Source: Halobacterium jilantaiense
GTDB lineage: Archaea > Halobacteriota > Halobacteria > Halobacteriales > Halobacteriaceae
Direction of reading: 5' to 3'
DNA length: 64,000 nt
Assembly (NCBI RefSeq): GCF_900110535.1
Contig: NZ_FOJA01000001.1
Location: 2,755,981 to 2,819,980, forward strand
Part shown: piece after piece, positions 43,768 through 52,545 of the stretch
How the letters are laid out: each line of letters starts with the position of its first letter
Position numbering within the stretch: the first letter of the stretch is position 1
Program-made: the position numbers and the translations under genes
Notes under the pieces: model-generated
Database searches by the model: none
Told to the model about the DNA's origin: nothing
Seen by the model: the letters and a program-made list of their open reading frames with translations, nothing else

Positions 43768-44532
43768 ATGCTCGACGGCTACGAGATGCACGACCTGACC
43801 CAGCCGTGGTCGCAGGACACGCCGGCGTGGCCGACCTATGACAACCCGAAAATCTGGTACGAGAAGTCACTGGACACGGAGAAGGTGAACGGCCAGAAGA
43901 TCGAGTTCATGAACCACACGGGCACCCACCTCGACGGCGAGAAGCACTTCATCGCCCACGGCCGGGACATCGAGAGCATGCCCCTCGACGAGCTCGTCGG
44001 CGACGCCGTCGTGGCGGACATCTCCGACAAGGTCGGGGACTACGACGTCTACACCTCCGACATGGTCGAGGACGTCTGCGACGTGCAGAAGGGCGACATC
44101 CTCTTCGTCCACACGGGCTACCAGCAGTACGCCTGGCACCGCGAGGAAGCCGACCCGCACGCGTTCTTCTGCAAGCACCCCGGCCCGAATCAGGAGTTCG
44201 CCGACTGGTGCAAGGAGATGGACCTGGAGTACCTGATTCTGGACTGCGGGAGCGCCGACCACCCGATGAACACCGTCATCCGGGACGTCCGGCCGGAACT
44301 CGCCGCCGAAGCCCGCGAGAAACACGGCGTCGACGACCTGGACGAGATTTTCCCGCCTGAGGGCTACCAGCTCATGCACACCGAGCTGTTCCCGGAGGGC
44401 ATCGTCCACGTGGAGAACGCCCAGGTACCCCAGGAGCTCCTCAACGAGCGCGTCCAGATCGGGACCTTCCCGTGGCGGTTCCGGGGCGGCGAGTCCTCGG
44501 TCTGTCGCTGCGTCGCGTTCACCGAGGCGTAG
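43768..44532 (+). CDS. Cyclase-family metal-dependent hydrolase (kynurenine-formamidase-like)
   Basis: This 254-residue enzyme belongs to the cyclase/KynB family of manganese- or zinc-dependent amide/ester hydrolases. The metal motif HxGTHxDxxxH is present as HTGTHLDGEKH (His50, His54, Asp56, His60). Members include kynurenine formamidase and isatin hydrolase. Near a hydantoinase and a molybdenum hydroxylase, it may open an amide or lactam ring, which is inference. CTTAAG at 43738-43743 precedes ATG 43768 at leaderless distance; the upstream in-frame start at 43726 is less likely. Confidence 0.85.
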   Translation: MLDGYEMHDLTQPWSQDTPAWPTYDNPKIWYEKSLDTEKVNGQKIEFMNHTGTHLDGEKHFIAHGRDIESMPLDELVGDAVVADISDKVGDYDVYTSDMVEDVCDVQKGDILFVHTGYQQYAWHREEADPHAFFCKHPGPNQEFADWCKEMDLEYLILDCGSADHPMNTVIRDVRPELAAEAREKHGVDDLDEIFPPEGYQLMHTELFPEGIVHVENAQVPQELLNERVQIGTFPWRFRGGESSVCRCVAFTEA

Positions 44533-44647
44533 GGCCGCGACCCGGACCGGCTGTTCTCGGCGGTGTCACCGGGACGAGAGACACGTCTGGACCGACCCGG
44601 GCAGACCCGTGGAAAGGTGTATGTGTTGTCGGTTGGAAACTGGTAGC

Positions 44648-45796
44648 ATGGACCGAGACGACCCGTGGAGCGTGACCGACCGCAGCATCCACGACACGCT
44701 GGCTGCGCTCCGGGACGAGGAGGCGAACGCGGCCGTCGCGACCGTGGTGGACGTCGAGGGCTCGGCGTACCGGCGGCCGGGCGCGAAGCTGCTGGCACCG
44801 GCGGACGGCGACGCGCTGGGTGCCGTCACGGCCGGCTGCCTCGACGGCCCGGTGAACAGTCTCGCCGCCGACGTGCGGGACTCCGGGACGGCGACCGTGG
44901 AGACGTTCGACCTGACCGACGGCGAGGAGTGGGGGCTGGGCCTCGGCTGCAACGGCATCATCGACCTGCTCGTCGACCCGCTGGACGACTCCTACGACCC
45001 GCTGCTGGACGCGCTCGCCGACCACGAGGCCGCGACCGCGCTGACCGTCGTGCGGAGCGCGGACCCCGAGGTCCCGGTGGGGTCGCGGACGACCGTCACC
45101 GCCGACGGTGACGCGTCGGGGAGCGACCGGCCGGGCGTCCCCGAGGACGCGCTCGACTCGCTGCGGGCGGCCGCCGAGGACGCGATGGCGGAGGGGACCA
45201 GCGGCGTCGTCACTGTCGAACGCGAAGCCGGCGTCCTCGACGTGTTCGTCGACGGGGTCGAGCCGGCACCCGAACTGCTGTTGTTCGGCTCGCAGAACGA
45301 CGCGAAGACGGTCGCGAAGTTCGGCGCGGCCGCTGGGTTCCGCGTGACGGTGGCGTCCTCGCGAGGGGCGCGCGCGGACGGCGAGCAGTTCCCGGACGCC
45401 CACCGCGTCGTCGCCACGCACCCGACGGAGGTGGCCGAGCACGTGCAGGCACCCGAGCGGACGTACGCGGTCCTGATGTCGCACAACCTCGTGGACGACC
45501 GGCTCGCGCTGGAGGCGCTGCTGCGGGACACTGCCGTCCCGTACGTCGGCCTGATGGGGCCGCGCGAGCGCTTCGACGAGCTCCGCGACGCGCTCGCCGG
45601 CGACGACGTGGCCTTGACCCAGTCTGAACTCGACCGGGTGTCGACGCCCGTCGGCCTGGACCTCGGCGACGGCAGCCCCACCGGCATCGCGTTGAGCATC
45701 GTGGCGGAGGCGACGGCGGTCGCGAACGACGCCGCCGGCGGTCGGCTCCGCGAGCAGTCCGGGCACATCCATCCGCGCGTCGACCCCTCCACGTGA
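44648..45796 (+). CDS. XdhC/CoxI-family molybdenum enzyme maturation factor
   Basis: This 382-residue protein has an N-terminal XdhC/CoxI domain (TVVDVEGSAYRRPGAKLL, VTAGCLDGPV, LGCNGIIDLLV) and a C-terminal Rossmann domain (LLLFGSQNDAKTVAKFGAAAGF, VLMSHNLVDD, YVGLMGP). XdhC binds molybdenum cofactor, helps its sulfuration and inserts it into xanthine-dehydrogenase-type enzymes. It stands 68 bases before the small subunit of the hydroxylase. ATG 44648 gives MDRDDPWSVTDRS. Confidence 0.9.
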   Translation: MDRDDPWSVTDRSIHDTLAALRDEEANAAVATVVDVEGSAYRRPGAKLLAPADGDALGAVTAGCLDGPVNSLAADVRDSGTATVETFDLTDGEEWGLGLGCNGIIDLLVDPLDDSYDPLLDALADHEAATALTVVRSADPEVPVGSRTTVTADGDASGSDRPGVPEDALDSLRAAAEDAMAEGTSGVVTVEREAGVLDVFVDGVEPAPELLLFGSQNDAKTVAKFGAAAGFRVTVASSRGARADGEQFPDAHRVVATHPTEVAEHVQAPERTYAVLMSHNLVDDRLALEALLRDTAVPYVGLMGPRERFDELRDALAGDDVALTQSELDRVSTPVGLDLGDGSPTGIALSIVAEATAVANDAAGGRLREQSGHIHPRVDPST

Positions 45797-45831
45797 GTGT
45801 CAGCGGGCCGTTGCCCCGAATTCCGACGAAA

Positions 45832-45839
45832 CAATAATG
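45832..45839 (+). promoter_or_regulatory. TATA element of the hydroxylase small/large subunit operon
   Basis: CAATAATG lies 26-33 bases before the ATG at 45865, consistent with a leaderless transcript for the small and large subunits. The 68-base gap separates this operon from xdhC. Confidence 0.45.
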
Positions 45840-45864
45840 AGCAACCCTCTCGACCGTCTCTTAC

Positions 45865-46395
45865 ATGAGTAGTGAGAACGTTTCGCATGGCCTCGACCGG
45901 CCAACGCGGGAGGTGACGCTCTCCGTGAATGGCGAGACGGTCGCCGCCGAGGTCGAACCCCGGCTCAAGCTCTCGGACTTCCTCCGCGAAGAGTGCGGTC
46001 TCCGCGGGGTGCGCGTCGGCTGCGAGCACGGCGTCTGTGGTGCCTGCACGGTCCTCGTCGACGGCCGGTCGACGAAGAGCTGTCTCACGTACGCCGTGCA
46101 GGTCGAGGGCGCGGAAGTCCTCACCGTCGAGGGGCTCTCCGAAGACGGCGACCTCCACCCAATCCAGGAGGCCTTCCATCAGGAACACGCGCTCCAGTGT
46201 GGCTTCTGCACGAGCGGGTTCGTGATGGCGACCAAGGAACTGCTCGACCGCGAGTCCGACCCCGACCGCGAGGCAATCGAGGCGGGGCTGGCCGACAACA
46301 TCTGTCGCTGCACGGGCTACCAGAACATCTACGACGCCGTCGACCGCGCGGCGGCCGAACTCGCCGACGCGGACTACCCCCGGGGTGGGGACTGA
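45865..46395 (+). CDS. Molybdenum hydroxylase small subunit (two 2Fe-2S clusters)
   Basis: This 176-residue protein is the CoxS/XdhA-type electron-transfer subunit. The plant-type 2Fe-2S cluster is bound by Cys53, Cys58, Cys61 and Cys73 (CEHGVCGACT...SCL). The second is bound by Cys112, Cys115, Cys147 and Cys149 (QCGFCTSGF...CRCTGY). It passes electrons from the molybdenum site of the large subunit to FAD. The stop directly abuts the large subunit start. Confidence 0.95.
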   Translation: MSSENVSHGLDRPTREVTLSVNGETVAAEVEPRLKLSDFLREECGLRGVRVGCEHGVCGACTVLVDGRSTKSCLTYAVQVEGAEVLTVEGLSEDGDLHPIQEAFHQEHALQCGFCTSGFVMATKELLDRESDPDREAIEAGLADNICRCTGYQNIYDAVDRAAAELADADYPRGGD

Positions 46396-48861
46396 ATGTC
46401 GGGCGCGGAGCCACACAGCGAGGCTGCGCCCGGCGAGGACGTCGAGACCGAGCGGGAGTCGTTCGTCGGCACCGGCCTGGCGCGCGTCGAGGACCGCCGC
46501 ATTCTCACCGGAGACGCCGAGTACATCCACGACAAGGCACCGGCGAACGCCGTCCACATGGCGTTGGCGCGCAGCGTCCACCCCCACGCCACCATCGTGG
46601 ACGTGGACACGAGCGCGGCCGAAGCCCACCCGGACTGCCTCGCGGTGGTCACGGGCGAGGACCTGCAGGCCGAGTACAATCCGATGCCCTGTGGCCTCAA
46701 CGAGTTCGAGGAGTGGTCGCTGGCCGTCGACAAGGTGCGGTTCGTCGGCGAACCGGTCGTCGCGGTAGTGGCACCCGACCGATACGCCGCCGAGGACCTC
46801 GTGGACCTCGTGAACATCGAGTACGAGCAACACGACCCGGTCGTGGACGCGATGGACGCCCGCGAGGACGAGACGCTCGTCCACGAGGACGTCGGCACGA
46901 ACGTCCCGGACGGCGAGACCATGGAGTTCGGTGACGTGGACGAGGCCTTCGATGAGGCCGACAACGTCCTCGAAGGCGAGTACTCGTGGGGCCGCATCTC
47001 CGGCGTCCCGCTGGAGACCGCGGGCGTGGTCGCCGAGTACGACCCCGACGGCGACGCCTTCGACGTGGACTGCAACATCCAGTTGCACACGCTCGTCGAC
47101 GACACGGTCTACGAGACGCTGGGCTACCCGCCCGAGAAAGTCAATCTGGCGGTGCCGCCGGACGTCGGCGGCAGCTTCGGGACCAAAATCGCAATCCATC
47201 GGTACTGCGTGCTCGCGTCCGTCGCTTCCCAGATGCTGGACGGCCGCCCGGTGAAGTTCGTGGAGGACCGCGTCGAGAACCTCCAGGGCGGCGACATGGC
47301 CTCCTCGGACCGCGAGTATCGGGTGCGGCTGGCCTACGACGACGACGGTACCATCCGGGGCGTCGACACGTGGTTCGTCGACGACTTCGGCGCGTTCCCC
47401 CGGTACCCCGTGAATCAGGCGCTGAAGCCGCTCTCGGTGGTGACCAACGCCTACGACGTGGACCACGTCCGGTACGACTACGAGATCGTGACGACGAACA
47501 AGACGAGCCAGACCGCCTACCGGGGGTTCGGCGTGCCCGCGCACCTCCACGCTCTGGAGATGGCCGTCGACGAGATGGCCCACGAACTCGGCGTCGACCC
47601 CGTCGACGTTCGGCAGGCGAACCTCGTTCAGCCCGACCAGATGCCGCACACGATTCCGACCGGGAACGTCTACGACTCCGGTGACTTCCCGGCGGCCCTC
47701 GACCGCATCCAGGACATCGTCGAGGAGGCGGAGGTCTGCGAGGGCGGCCTGCTCGACCCCGAGGTCGTCGAGGCGAAGCGCGACGAGGGGAAGTACCGCG
47801 GCGTGAGCTACACCGTCCACATCGAACCCGGCGTCTCGGGGTCGGACTGGACGGACCGCCAGCGCACCGAGAAGGGGGCCCTCGAGGAGCGCGAGCGCGA
47901 GGACGTGGCGGAACTCCCCGAACACCTCCGCATCGACCTCCACGAGGACGGCACGGTCAAGGCCTCCCTCGCCACGGACACGTCCGGCCAGGGCCACCAG
48001 ACGCTCGTCACGCAGTTGCTCGCGGACGAACTCGGCGTGCTCCCGAGCGCCGTCGAGGTCGGCTACCTCGACAGCGTGACGGCACCGACCGAGTACGGCA
48101 CCGCCGCCTCCCGGATGGCGGTGATGCTCTCGGGCGCGACGGAGGGCGCGGCCGCGGAACTCCGGGACAACTGCCGGCAGCTCGCCGCCGAGGAGGCGTT
48201 CGGGTCGGCCCGCGACGACATCGTCTACCGCGACGGCGGCGTCGAGTGCCAGCGGTCCGGCGACCGTCTCGACCTCGCCGACCTCGCCGACCTCGACCGC
48301 GGCCGCGGTCAGCGACTCACGCGCGTCCAGTACGACTACGACCACCCGACGACCGAGCTCCCCGAGTTCGACGAGGCGCTCACGAAGAAGCTCCCGGTCT
48401 ACCCGACGGCCGCGTTCGCGGCGAACGCGCCCATCGTCGAGGTGGACACGAGGACCGGCGAGGTGGACATCCTGAAGTTCTACTCGCTGCGGGACTGCGG
48501 CACCCGACTCAACCCCACCATCGTCGACGGGCAGGCCCACGGCGGGCTCGCACAGGGCGTCGGCGCTGCGCTCATGGAGGAGTTCCAGTACGACGACGAG
48601 GGCCAGCCCAAGGCAATCACGATGTTCGAGTACCTCCTGCCGTCGACGGCGAACATGCCGGACATCGAGCTAGAGCACTCCGAGACGCCGTCGCCGTTCA
48701 CCGCGACCGGCGCGAAAGGCACGGGCGAGGGCGGCATGATAGACGGGCCCGCCGCCATCGCGTCCTCGATAAACGCCGCGCTCCGCGAGTTCGACTTCGT
48801 CGCGGACCAGATTCCGATGACGCCACACCGCGTCCGGCGTCGGCTCCGGGACGAGGAGTAG
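46396..48861 (+). CDS. Molybdenum hydroxylase large subunit (xanthine dehydrogenase/CoxL family)
   Basis: This 821-residue catalytic subunit binds the molybdopterin dinucleotide: GGSFGTK (about 257), AYRGFG (about 374) and the catalytic glutamate in GTGEGG (Glu near 778). True form I CO dehydrogenase has an AYRCSFR loop with copper-binding cysteine; here the loop is AYRGFG, so CO oxidation is unlikely and hydroxylation of an organic ring or aldehyde is expected. An internal acidic stretch (EEREREDVAELPEHL) replaces part of the usual linker. Partners are the small subunit just upstream and the FAD and CoxG-like subunits on the opposite strand. Confidence 0.93.
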   Translation: MSGAEPHSEAAPGEDVETERESFVGTGLARVEDRRILTGDAEYIHDKAPANAVHMALARSVHPHATIVDVDTSAAEAHPDCLAVVTGEDLQAEYNPMPCGLNEFEEWSLAVDKVRFVGEPVVAVVAPDRYAAEDLVDLVNIEYEQHDPVVDAMDAREDETLVHEDVGTNVPDGETMEFGDVDEAFDEADNVLEGEYSWGRISGVPLETAGVVAEYDPDGDAFDVDCNIQLHTLVDDTVYETLGYPPEKVNLAVPPDVGGSFGTKIAIHRYCVLASVASQMLDGRPVKFVEDRVENLQGGDMASSDREYRVRLAYDDDGTIRGVDTWFVDDFGAFPRYPVNQALKPLSVVTNAYDVDHVRYDYEIVTTNKTSQTAYRGFGVPAHLHALEMAVDEMAHELGVDPVDVRQANLVQPDQMPHTIPTGNVYDSGDFPAALDRIQDIVEEAEVCEGGLLDPEVVEAKRDEGKYRGVSYTVHIEPGVSGSDWTDRQRTEKGALEEREREDVAELPEHLRIDLHEDGTVKASLATDTSGQGHQTLVTQLLADELGVLPSAVEVGYLDSVTAPTEYGTAASRMAVMLSGATEGAAAELRDNCRQLAAEEAFGSARDDIVYRDGGVECQRSGDRLDLADLADLDRGRGQRLTRVQYDYDHPTTELPEFDEALTKKLPVYPTAAFAANAPIVEVDTRTGEVDILKFYSLRDCGTRLNPTIVDGQAHGGLAQGVGAALMEEFQYDDEGQPKAITMFEYLLPSTANMPDIELEHSETPSPFTATGAKGTGEGGMIDGPAAIASSINAALREFDFVADQIPMTPHRVRRRLRDEE

Positions 48862-48876
48862 TCGCCGGGAGCGCCG

Positions 48877-49380
48877 TCACTCGTCGAGGCTCGCCGCCGC
48901 GTCCGGTTTCTCCGAGATTTTGGACTCCGCGGGAACGCCCTCGTCGGCGAGCGCTTCGAGGTCCGCGAAGAAGTTGCTCACGAGGCGGTCGGCGACGCTG
49001 CCGAGCGCGCGCTGGCCGAGGCTCGCGATGAGCCCGGAGACGGCGGTTTCGGCGTGCCAGGTGGCGTGCGTGCCGCCGTCCTCGCGTTCTTCGAGGGTCA
49101 TCTCCGCGACCGCCTCGAAGGAGTTCCGGGAGGCGTCGCCGCCTGCATTCATCACCAGCTTGTGGGGGCGGTCGGCCTCCACGACCACCATGTCCACGTC
49201 GAAGGTCGGTTTCACGCTGCCGACGCCGACGGAGACGGTGGCGGACAGCTCGGAGTCGGACTCCTGCTCGATGTGGTCGCAGCCCGGCGCGCACTGCGCC
49301 AGAATCCCGGGGTCAGTGAAGTAGTGCCACAGTTCGGCTGGGGGGTGTTCCGACTCGAAGTCGCCTGAGAATTCTATCAT
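48877..49380 (-). CDS. CoxG-like SRPBCC protein of the hydroxylase locus
   Basis: This 167-residue protein is of the CoxG/SRPBCC family: FSGDFESEHPPAELWHYFTDPGILAQCAPGCD is the typical start. CoxG tethers CO dehydrogenase to the membrane in Afipia (Oligotropha); for other molybdenum hydroxylases its role is unclear. ATG 49380 overlaps the FAD subunit stop (ATGA). It ends 15 bases from the convergent large subunit gene. Confidence 0.87.
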   Translation of the reverse strand: MIEFSGDFESEHPPAELWHYFTDPGILAQCAPGCDHIEQESDSELSATVSVGVGSVKPTFDVDMVVVEADRPHKLVMNAGGDASRNSFEAVAEMTLEEREDGGTHATWHAETAVSGLIASLGQRALGSVADRLVSNFFADLEALADEGVPAESKISEKPDAAASLDE

Positions 49381-50264
49381 CGTGTCGCTCGCTCGTGGGC
49401 TGTTCGCAGGGAACGACGGGTGTACTCGCCGGCCAGTTCTTCCTTCCACTCCTCGTCGGCGTGCATCTCCGGCGACGGGTCGGCCGCCTCGATGGCGGCC
49501 TCGGCGGCCGCGTCGACGCCGTCGTCGAGCGGCCCGCCCTCTAGGGCGTCCTCGGCATCGGGGACGTGCAGCGGGACGTCGGCGACGTTCGCCAGCGCCA
49601 CCCGCGCCTCCTCGATAGTCGGCTCCTCGGCCTCGGGGTCGTCGACCCGCAGCGCCGTCGCGGCGCTCACCGTCGGGAACGTCTGCGCGCCGCGTTTCAG
49701 TTCCTCGAAGGCCGTGCCCGTGCGCTCGACGGGGAACGGCTCGCGGTCGATGGTGACGCCCGTGACCAGTTCCTCGGGGCCGAGGTCGGTGAACATGTAC
49801 GCGACGAAGAACTCGCGGGCGGGCACGGTGCGCTCCTCGTCGGCCGAGGTCAGGTGGAGGTCCGCGTCGAGCGCGACGAACGCCGTCGGGTAGTTCCCGG
49901 CGGGGTCGGCCTCGGCGACGCTGCCGCCGACCGTCCCGCGGTTCCGGACCGACGGCCCCGCGATCTGTTCGGCGGACTCGGGCACCATCTCCACGGCCTC
50001 GCGGAGGTCGTCGTCGAACTCCAGGTCGCGGTGCGTGGTCATCGCCCCGATTTCGACCGCCTCGTGGCCGACGGTGACGCCCGAGAGCGCGTCGACCTGC
50101 CCGAGGTCGACGAGGTGGTCCGGCGTGGCGAGGCGGTTCGCCATGATGATGCCGAGGCTCTGGTTGCCCGCGAGGAGTTCGGCGTCGTGGCCGAGGTCGG
50201 CGAGGAGGGCGGTCGCTTCCTCGACCGTCGTCGGGCGGTGGTACTCGAAGGCGGCCGGTTTCAT
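49377..50264 (-). CDS. Molybdenum hydroxylase FAD-binding subunit
   Basis: This 295-residue subunit is of the CoxM/XdhB type. The FAD motifs AGNQSLGIIMANRL (about 32-45) and TVGGSVAEADPAGNYPTA (about 111-128) correspond to AGGQSL and TIGGN in relatives. It accepts electrons from the small subunit and passes them to an external acceptor. It is first in a leftward pair with the CoxG-like gene, facing the small/large subunit operon, so the three subunits come from two transcripts. Confidence 0.92.
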   Translation of the reverse strand: MKPAAFEYHRPTTVEEATALLADLGHDAELLAGNQSLGIIMANRLATPDHLVDLGQVDALSGVTVGHEAVEIGAMTTHRDLEFDDDLREAVEMVPESAEQIAGPSVRNRGTVGGSVAEADPAGNYPTAFVALDADLHLTSADEERTVPAREFFVAYMFTDLGPEELVTGVTIDREPFPVERTGTAFEELKRGAQTFPTVSAATALRVDDPEAEEPTIEEARVALANVADVPLHVPDAEDALEGGPLDDGVDAAAEAAIEAADPSPEMHADEEWKEELAGEYTRRSLRTAHERATR

Positions 50265-50378
50265 GGGGGTCGACCTCCGGCGTGAGCGGTCGCGTCGTGG
50301 GGTCGAGTGGGCGTTCTACACATGAGTGGGTGCGGCCGGGGACCCGGTCGAACGACTGTGAAGTACGACGGAGTCGGC

Positions 50379-50432
50379 TATTAAGTGTTGTGACAATTCA
50401 TACCACGTTCAGTTGTAACAAACAACGTGGTA
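50379..50432 (-). promoter_or_regulatory. TATA-like element and large inverted repeat upstream of the FAD-subunit gene
   Basis: Between the CocE-type gene (ends 50446) and the FAD subunit (starts 50264) lies TACCACGTT at 50401-50409 and its exact complement AACGTGGTA at 50424-50432, 14 bases apart. ACTTAATAG on the minus strand (50379-50387) could be the FAD-subunit TATA box, with an 89-base leader. The repeat could be an operator or the terminator hairpin of the CocE-type gene. The rest of the 181-base gap holds nothing recognisable. Confidence 0.5.
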
Positions 50433-50445
50433 GTGATGGAGCGGC

Positions 50446-52374
50446 CTACTCGCCGGGCCGAATCGGGAGTTCGACGTGCGTCGGGTGGCTCGCGGAGTGG
50501 TGGACGGCGTTCTCCGCGACCCGGTAGTCGTCGCTCGTGTACAGGTCGCCGCCAGTGTTCGGATTCACGTCGAAGCGCGGCCAGTTCGACGACGAGACGT
50601 CCAGCCGGATGCGGTGGCCGGCCGCAAAGACGTTCGCGGTGTCGTAGGGCTCCATGTAGCACTCGTACACCTGCCCGGGTTCGAGCAAGTCCGGTTCGTC
50701 GCGGTAGCCGCGGTACCGACCCCGACAGATGGAGTCCGAGAGATTCAGGTCGTAGCCGTCGGGGTAGTCCTCGCTCTCGGGGTACTCGTCGAGCAGTTTC
50801 GCCGTGAAGTCGGTGTCCGGACCGTCCGTCTCGCCGAACACGCGCACCCGGATGGGGCCCGCGATTTCGACCGGTTCGTCCAGCGGCGGCGTGCGGAACG
50901 TCAGCACGTCGTCGCGCCGGCTGAGCGGGCCGTAGGGCTCGCTCGCGCCGAACGTGTCCTCGTCGGTGCGCTGGTCGTAGCCCCCGCGACCCGCGAAGTC
51001 GACGATGTTCCGGTCGCCCAGCGGGTACGCCTCGACGGACTCCTCGCGTGGCTCGTACGTGAGATACGACGACGTGTTCCCGCCGATGGTCGGCACGGGG
51101 TCCTCGGGGTCGAACTCGTAGGCCGTGTAGGACTCGCTCGCCGTCGGCTGCTCGGTGGAGAGCGTGCCGTCGCCGTGCGCGTAGAATTTCGTCAGCTCCG
51201 TGCCCTCGGGCGGCCACGCCCCGGCGCTGCGCCACTCGCCGCCGTGGAAGAGACTTCCGTCCTCGGTCTTGTGGCCGTCTCCGGTGCCCATCATGAAGTA
51301 CTCTACTCGGGGCTGGTCCCAGGCGTCCATCCCGCAGACGTAGTGGTCGAAGAACCGCTTGCGCGTCTCTCGGTATTTCCGGGTGGCGTTCTCGCCGAAG
51401 GCGAGGTCACCGGCGGTCGGCTGCTCCCACGTCAGCGGCGGGAACAGCAACTCCTCGCTGTGGTCGTGGCCGCCCGGGAGCCGCGCCAAATGCGTCCACG
51501 GCCCCATCAGGAGGTAGTGGTCGCTGTCGGTGCGGTCCGCGAGCCCGCGGAAGCTGTCGCAGGTCGCGCCCGTGTAGGAGTCGTACCAGCCGCCCGAGTA
51601 CACCGTGGGGACGTCCGCGGACTGGTCGTAGTAGCGCTCGAAGTTCACGCTCGGGTTCTGCCAGTAGTCGCTGCTCGCGGAGCCGGTGGTCGCTATCTCG
51701 AACGCCCACTCCTCGTAGGTGGGGAGTTCGGCGAGCGCGCTCTCGCCGCGCTGGATGGGGCCGTCCTCGAAGACCTCCCGGACGTCCACGTCCGCGAACG
51801 TCTGCTGGACGGCCGGGTCCGCGAGGCTCTCGTGGGCGAACCCGGCTCCGAGCGTGAGCGCCCACGCCAGCCAGCGCTGCTCGAACGCGCCGTTGTGCCG
51901 GAACGTCTTCTCGCGGCCGTTGGCGGCCCCCATGTTGACGAACATCCCGGCGAGGCCGTCGGGGTCCTGCGTGGCGAGCGCGCTCTGCACCCAGGCCCCG
52001 TAGCTCGTGCCGAGCGTGACGACCTGGCCGTCGCAGTACGGCTGGGCCGCGAGGTACTCGACGGTGTCCGCCCCGTCCTCGGCTTCGTGTCGATTGATGT
52101 AGAAGTCGCCCTCGCTGTCGAAGCGCCCCCGGACGTCTTGGATGGCGACGACGTACCCGCGGGAGGCGTACCACTCACCGTGCCGGAGCCGTCCCCCGGT
52201 TCGGTCGTAGGGCGTCCGGTCCAGAATGACGGGCCGCGGGTCGTCGATGGGCTTCCGGGTTTCGGGGTCTGCGGGCCGGTAGATGTCGGTGGCGAGGCCG
52301 ACGCCGTCACGCGTCTCCACCATCACCCGGAGGTCGGCGTGGACGGCGTACTCGCCGCCGGTCGCGTGTGTCAT
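50446..52374 (-). CDS. CocE/NonD-family alpha/beta hydrolase
   Basis: This 642-residue hydrolase has an X-Pro dipeptidyl-peptidase-type fold. The N-terminal DGVGLATDIYRPAD segment is followed by the nucleophile in GTSYGAW (Ser124) and a C-terminal jelly-roll domain (PLDEPVEIAGPIRVRVF, GHRIRLDVSSSNWPRFD). Members hydrolyse esters, acylated cephalosporins, cocaine or peptides, so the substrate is open. ATG 52374 (MTHATGGEYAV) is chosen; upstream in-frame ATGs at 52425 and 52392 are less likely. It is divergent from the NCS2 permease. Confidence 0.9.
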   Translation of the reverse strand: MTHATGGEYAVHADLRVMVETRDGVGLATDIYRPADPETRKPIDDPRPVILDRTPYDRTGGRLRHGEWYASRGYVVAIQDVRGRFDSEGDFYINRHEAEDGADTVEYLAAQPYCDGQVVTLGTSYGAWVQSALATQDPDGLAGMFVNMGAANGREKTFRHNGAFEQRWLAWALTLGAGFAHESLADPAVQQTFADVDVREVFEDGPIQRGESALAELPTYEEWAFEIATTGSASSDYWQNPSVNFERYYDQSADVPTVYSGGWYDSYTGATCDSFRGLADRTDSDHYLLMGPWTHLARLPGGHDHSEELLFPPLTWEQPTAGDLAFGENATRKYRETRKRFFDHYVCGMDAWDQPRVEYFMMGTGDGHKTEDGSLFHGGEWRSAGAWPPEGTELTKFYAHGDGTLSTEQPTASESYTAYEFDPEDPVPTIGGNTSSYLTYEPREESVEAYPLGDRNIVDFAGRGGYDQRTDEDTFGASEPYGPLSRRDDVLTFRTPPLDEPVEIAGPIRVRVFGETDGPDTDFTAKLLDEYPESEDYPDGYDLNLSDSICRGRYRGYRDEPDLLEPGQVYECYMEPYDTANVFAAGHRIRLDVSSSNWPRFDVNPNTGGDLYTSDDYRVAENAVHHSASHPTHVELPIRPGE

Positions 52375-52452
52375 ACGGTACCGACCACCGGACATGGCAA
52401 ATGCGTTTCCCCCGGGTGTGTGCAACGTGAACTACCACCAAATTTTGCGGCA

Positions 52453-52460
52453 GTTTTATG
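52453..52460 (+). promoter_or_regulatory. TATA element of the NCS2 permease gene
   Basis: GTTTTATG is the best TATA candidate in the 171-base divergent region, placing transcription near 52485 and leaving a 60-base leader before ATG 52546 or about 20 before ATG 52504. AAATTTT at 52440-52446, flanked by CTACCACC, lies just upstream and may be a regulatory site. Confidence 0.4.
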
Positions 52461-52545
52461 GGGTATCTTGGTTCAGGTGGGTACGCACCAGGTATGACAG
52501 CGCGTGGCACGGGGTGGCTGTCCGCTTGGCGAGAGAGGACCCAAC

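Noticed and set aside
44992..48540. A very long open frame on the minus strand opposite xdhC and the hydroxylase subunits
   Set aside because: It is a GC-bias shadow. The plus-strand proteins match known families with intact motifs, and the antisense product is low-complexity Val/Arg/Gly/Asp.
46396..48861. Naming the molybdenum enzyme a carbon monoxide dehydrogenase
   Set aside because: The active-site loop lacks the copper-binding cysteine of form I enzymes, and the neighbours suggest heterocycle metabolism.
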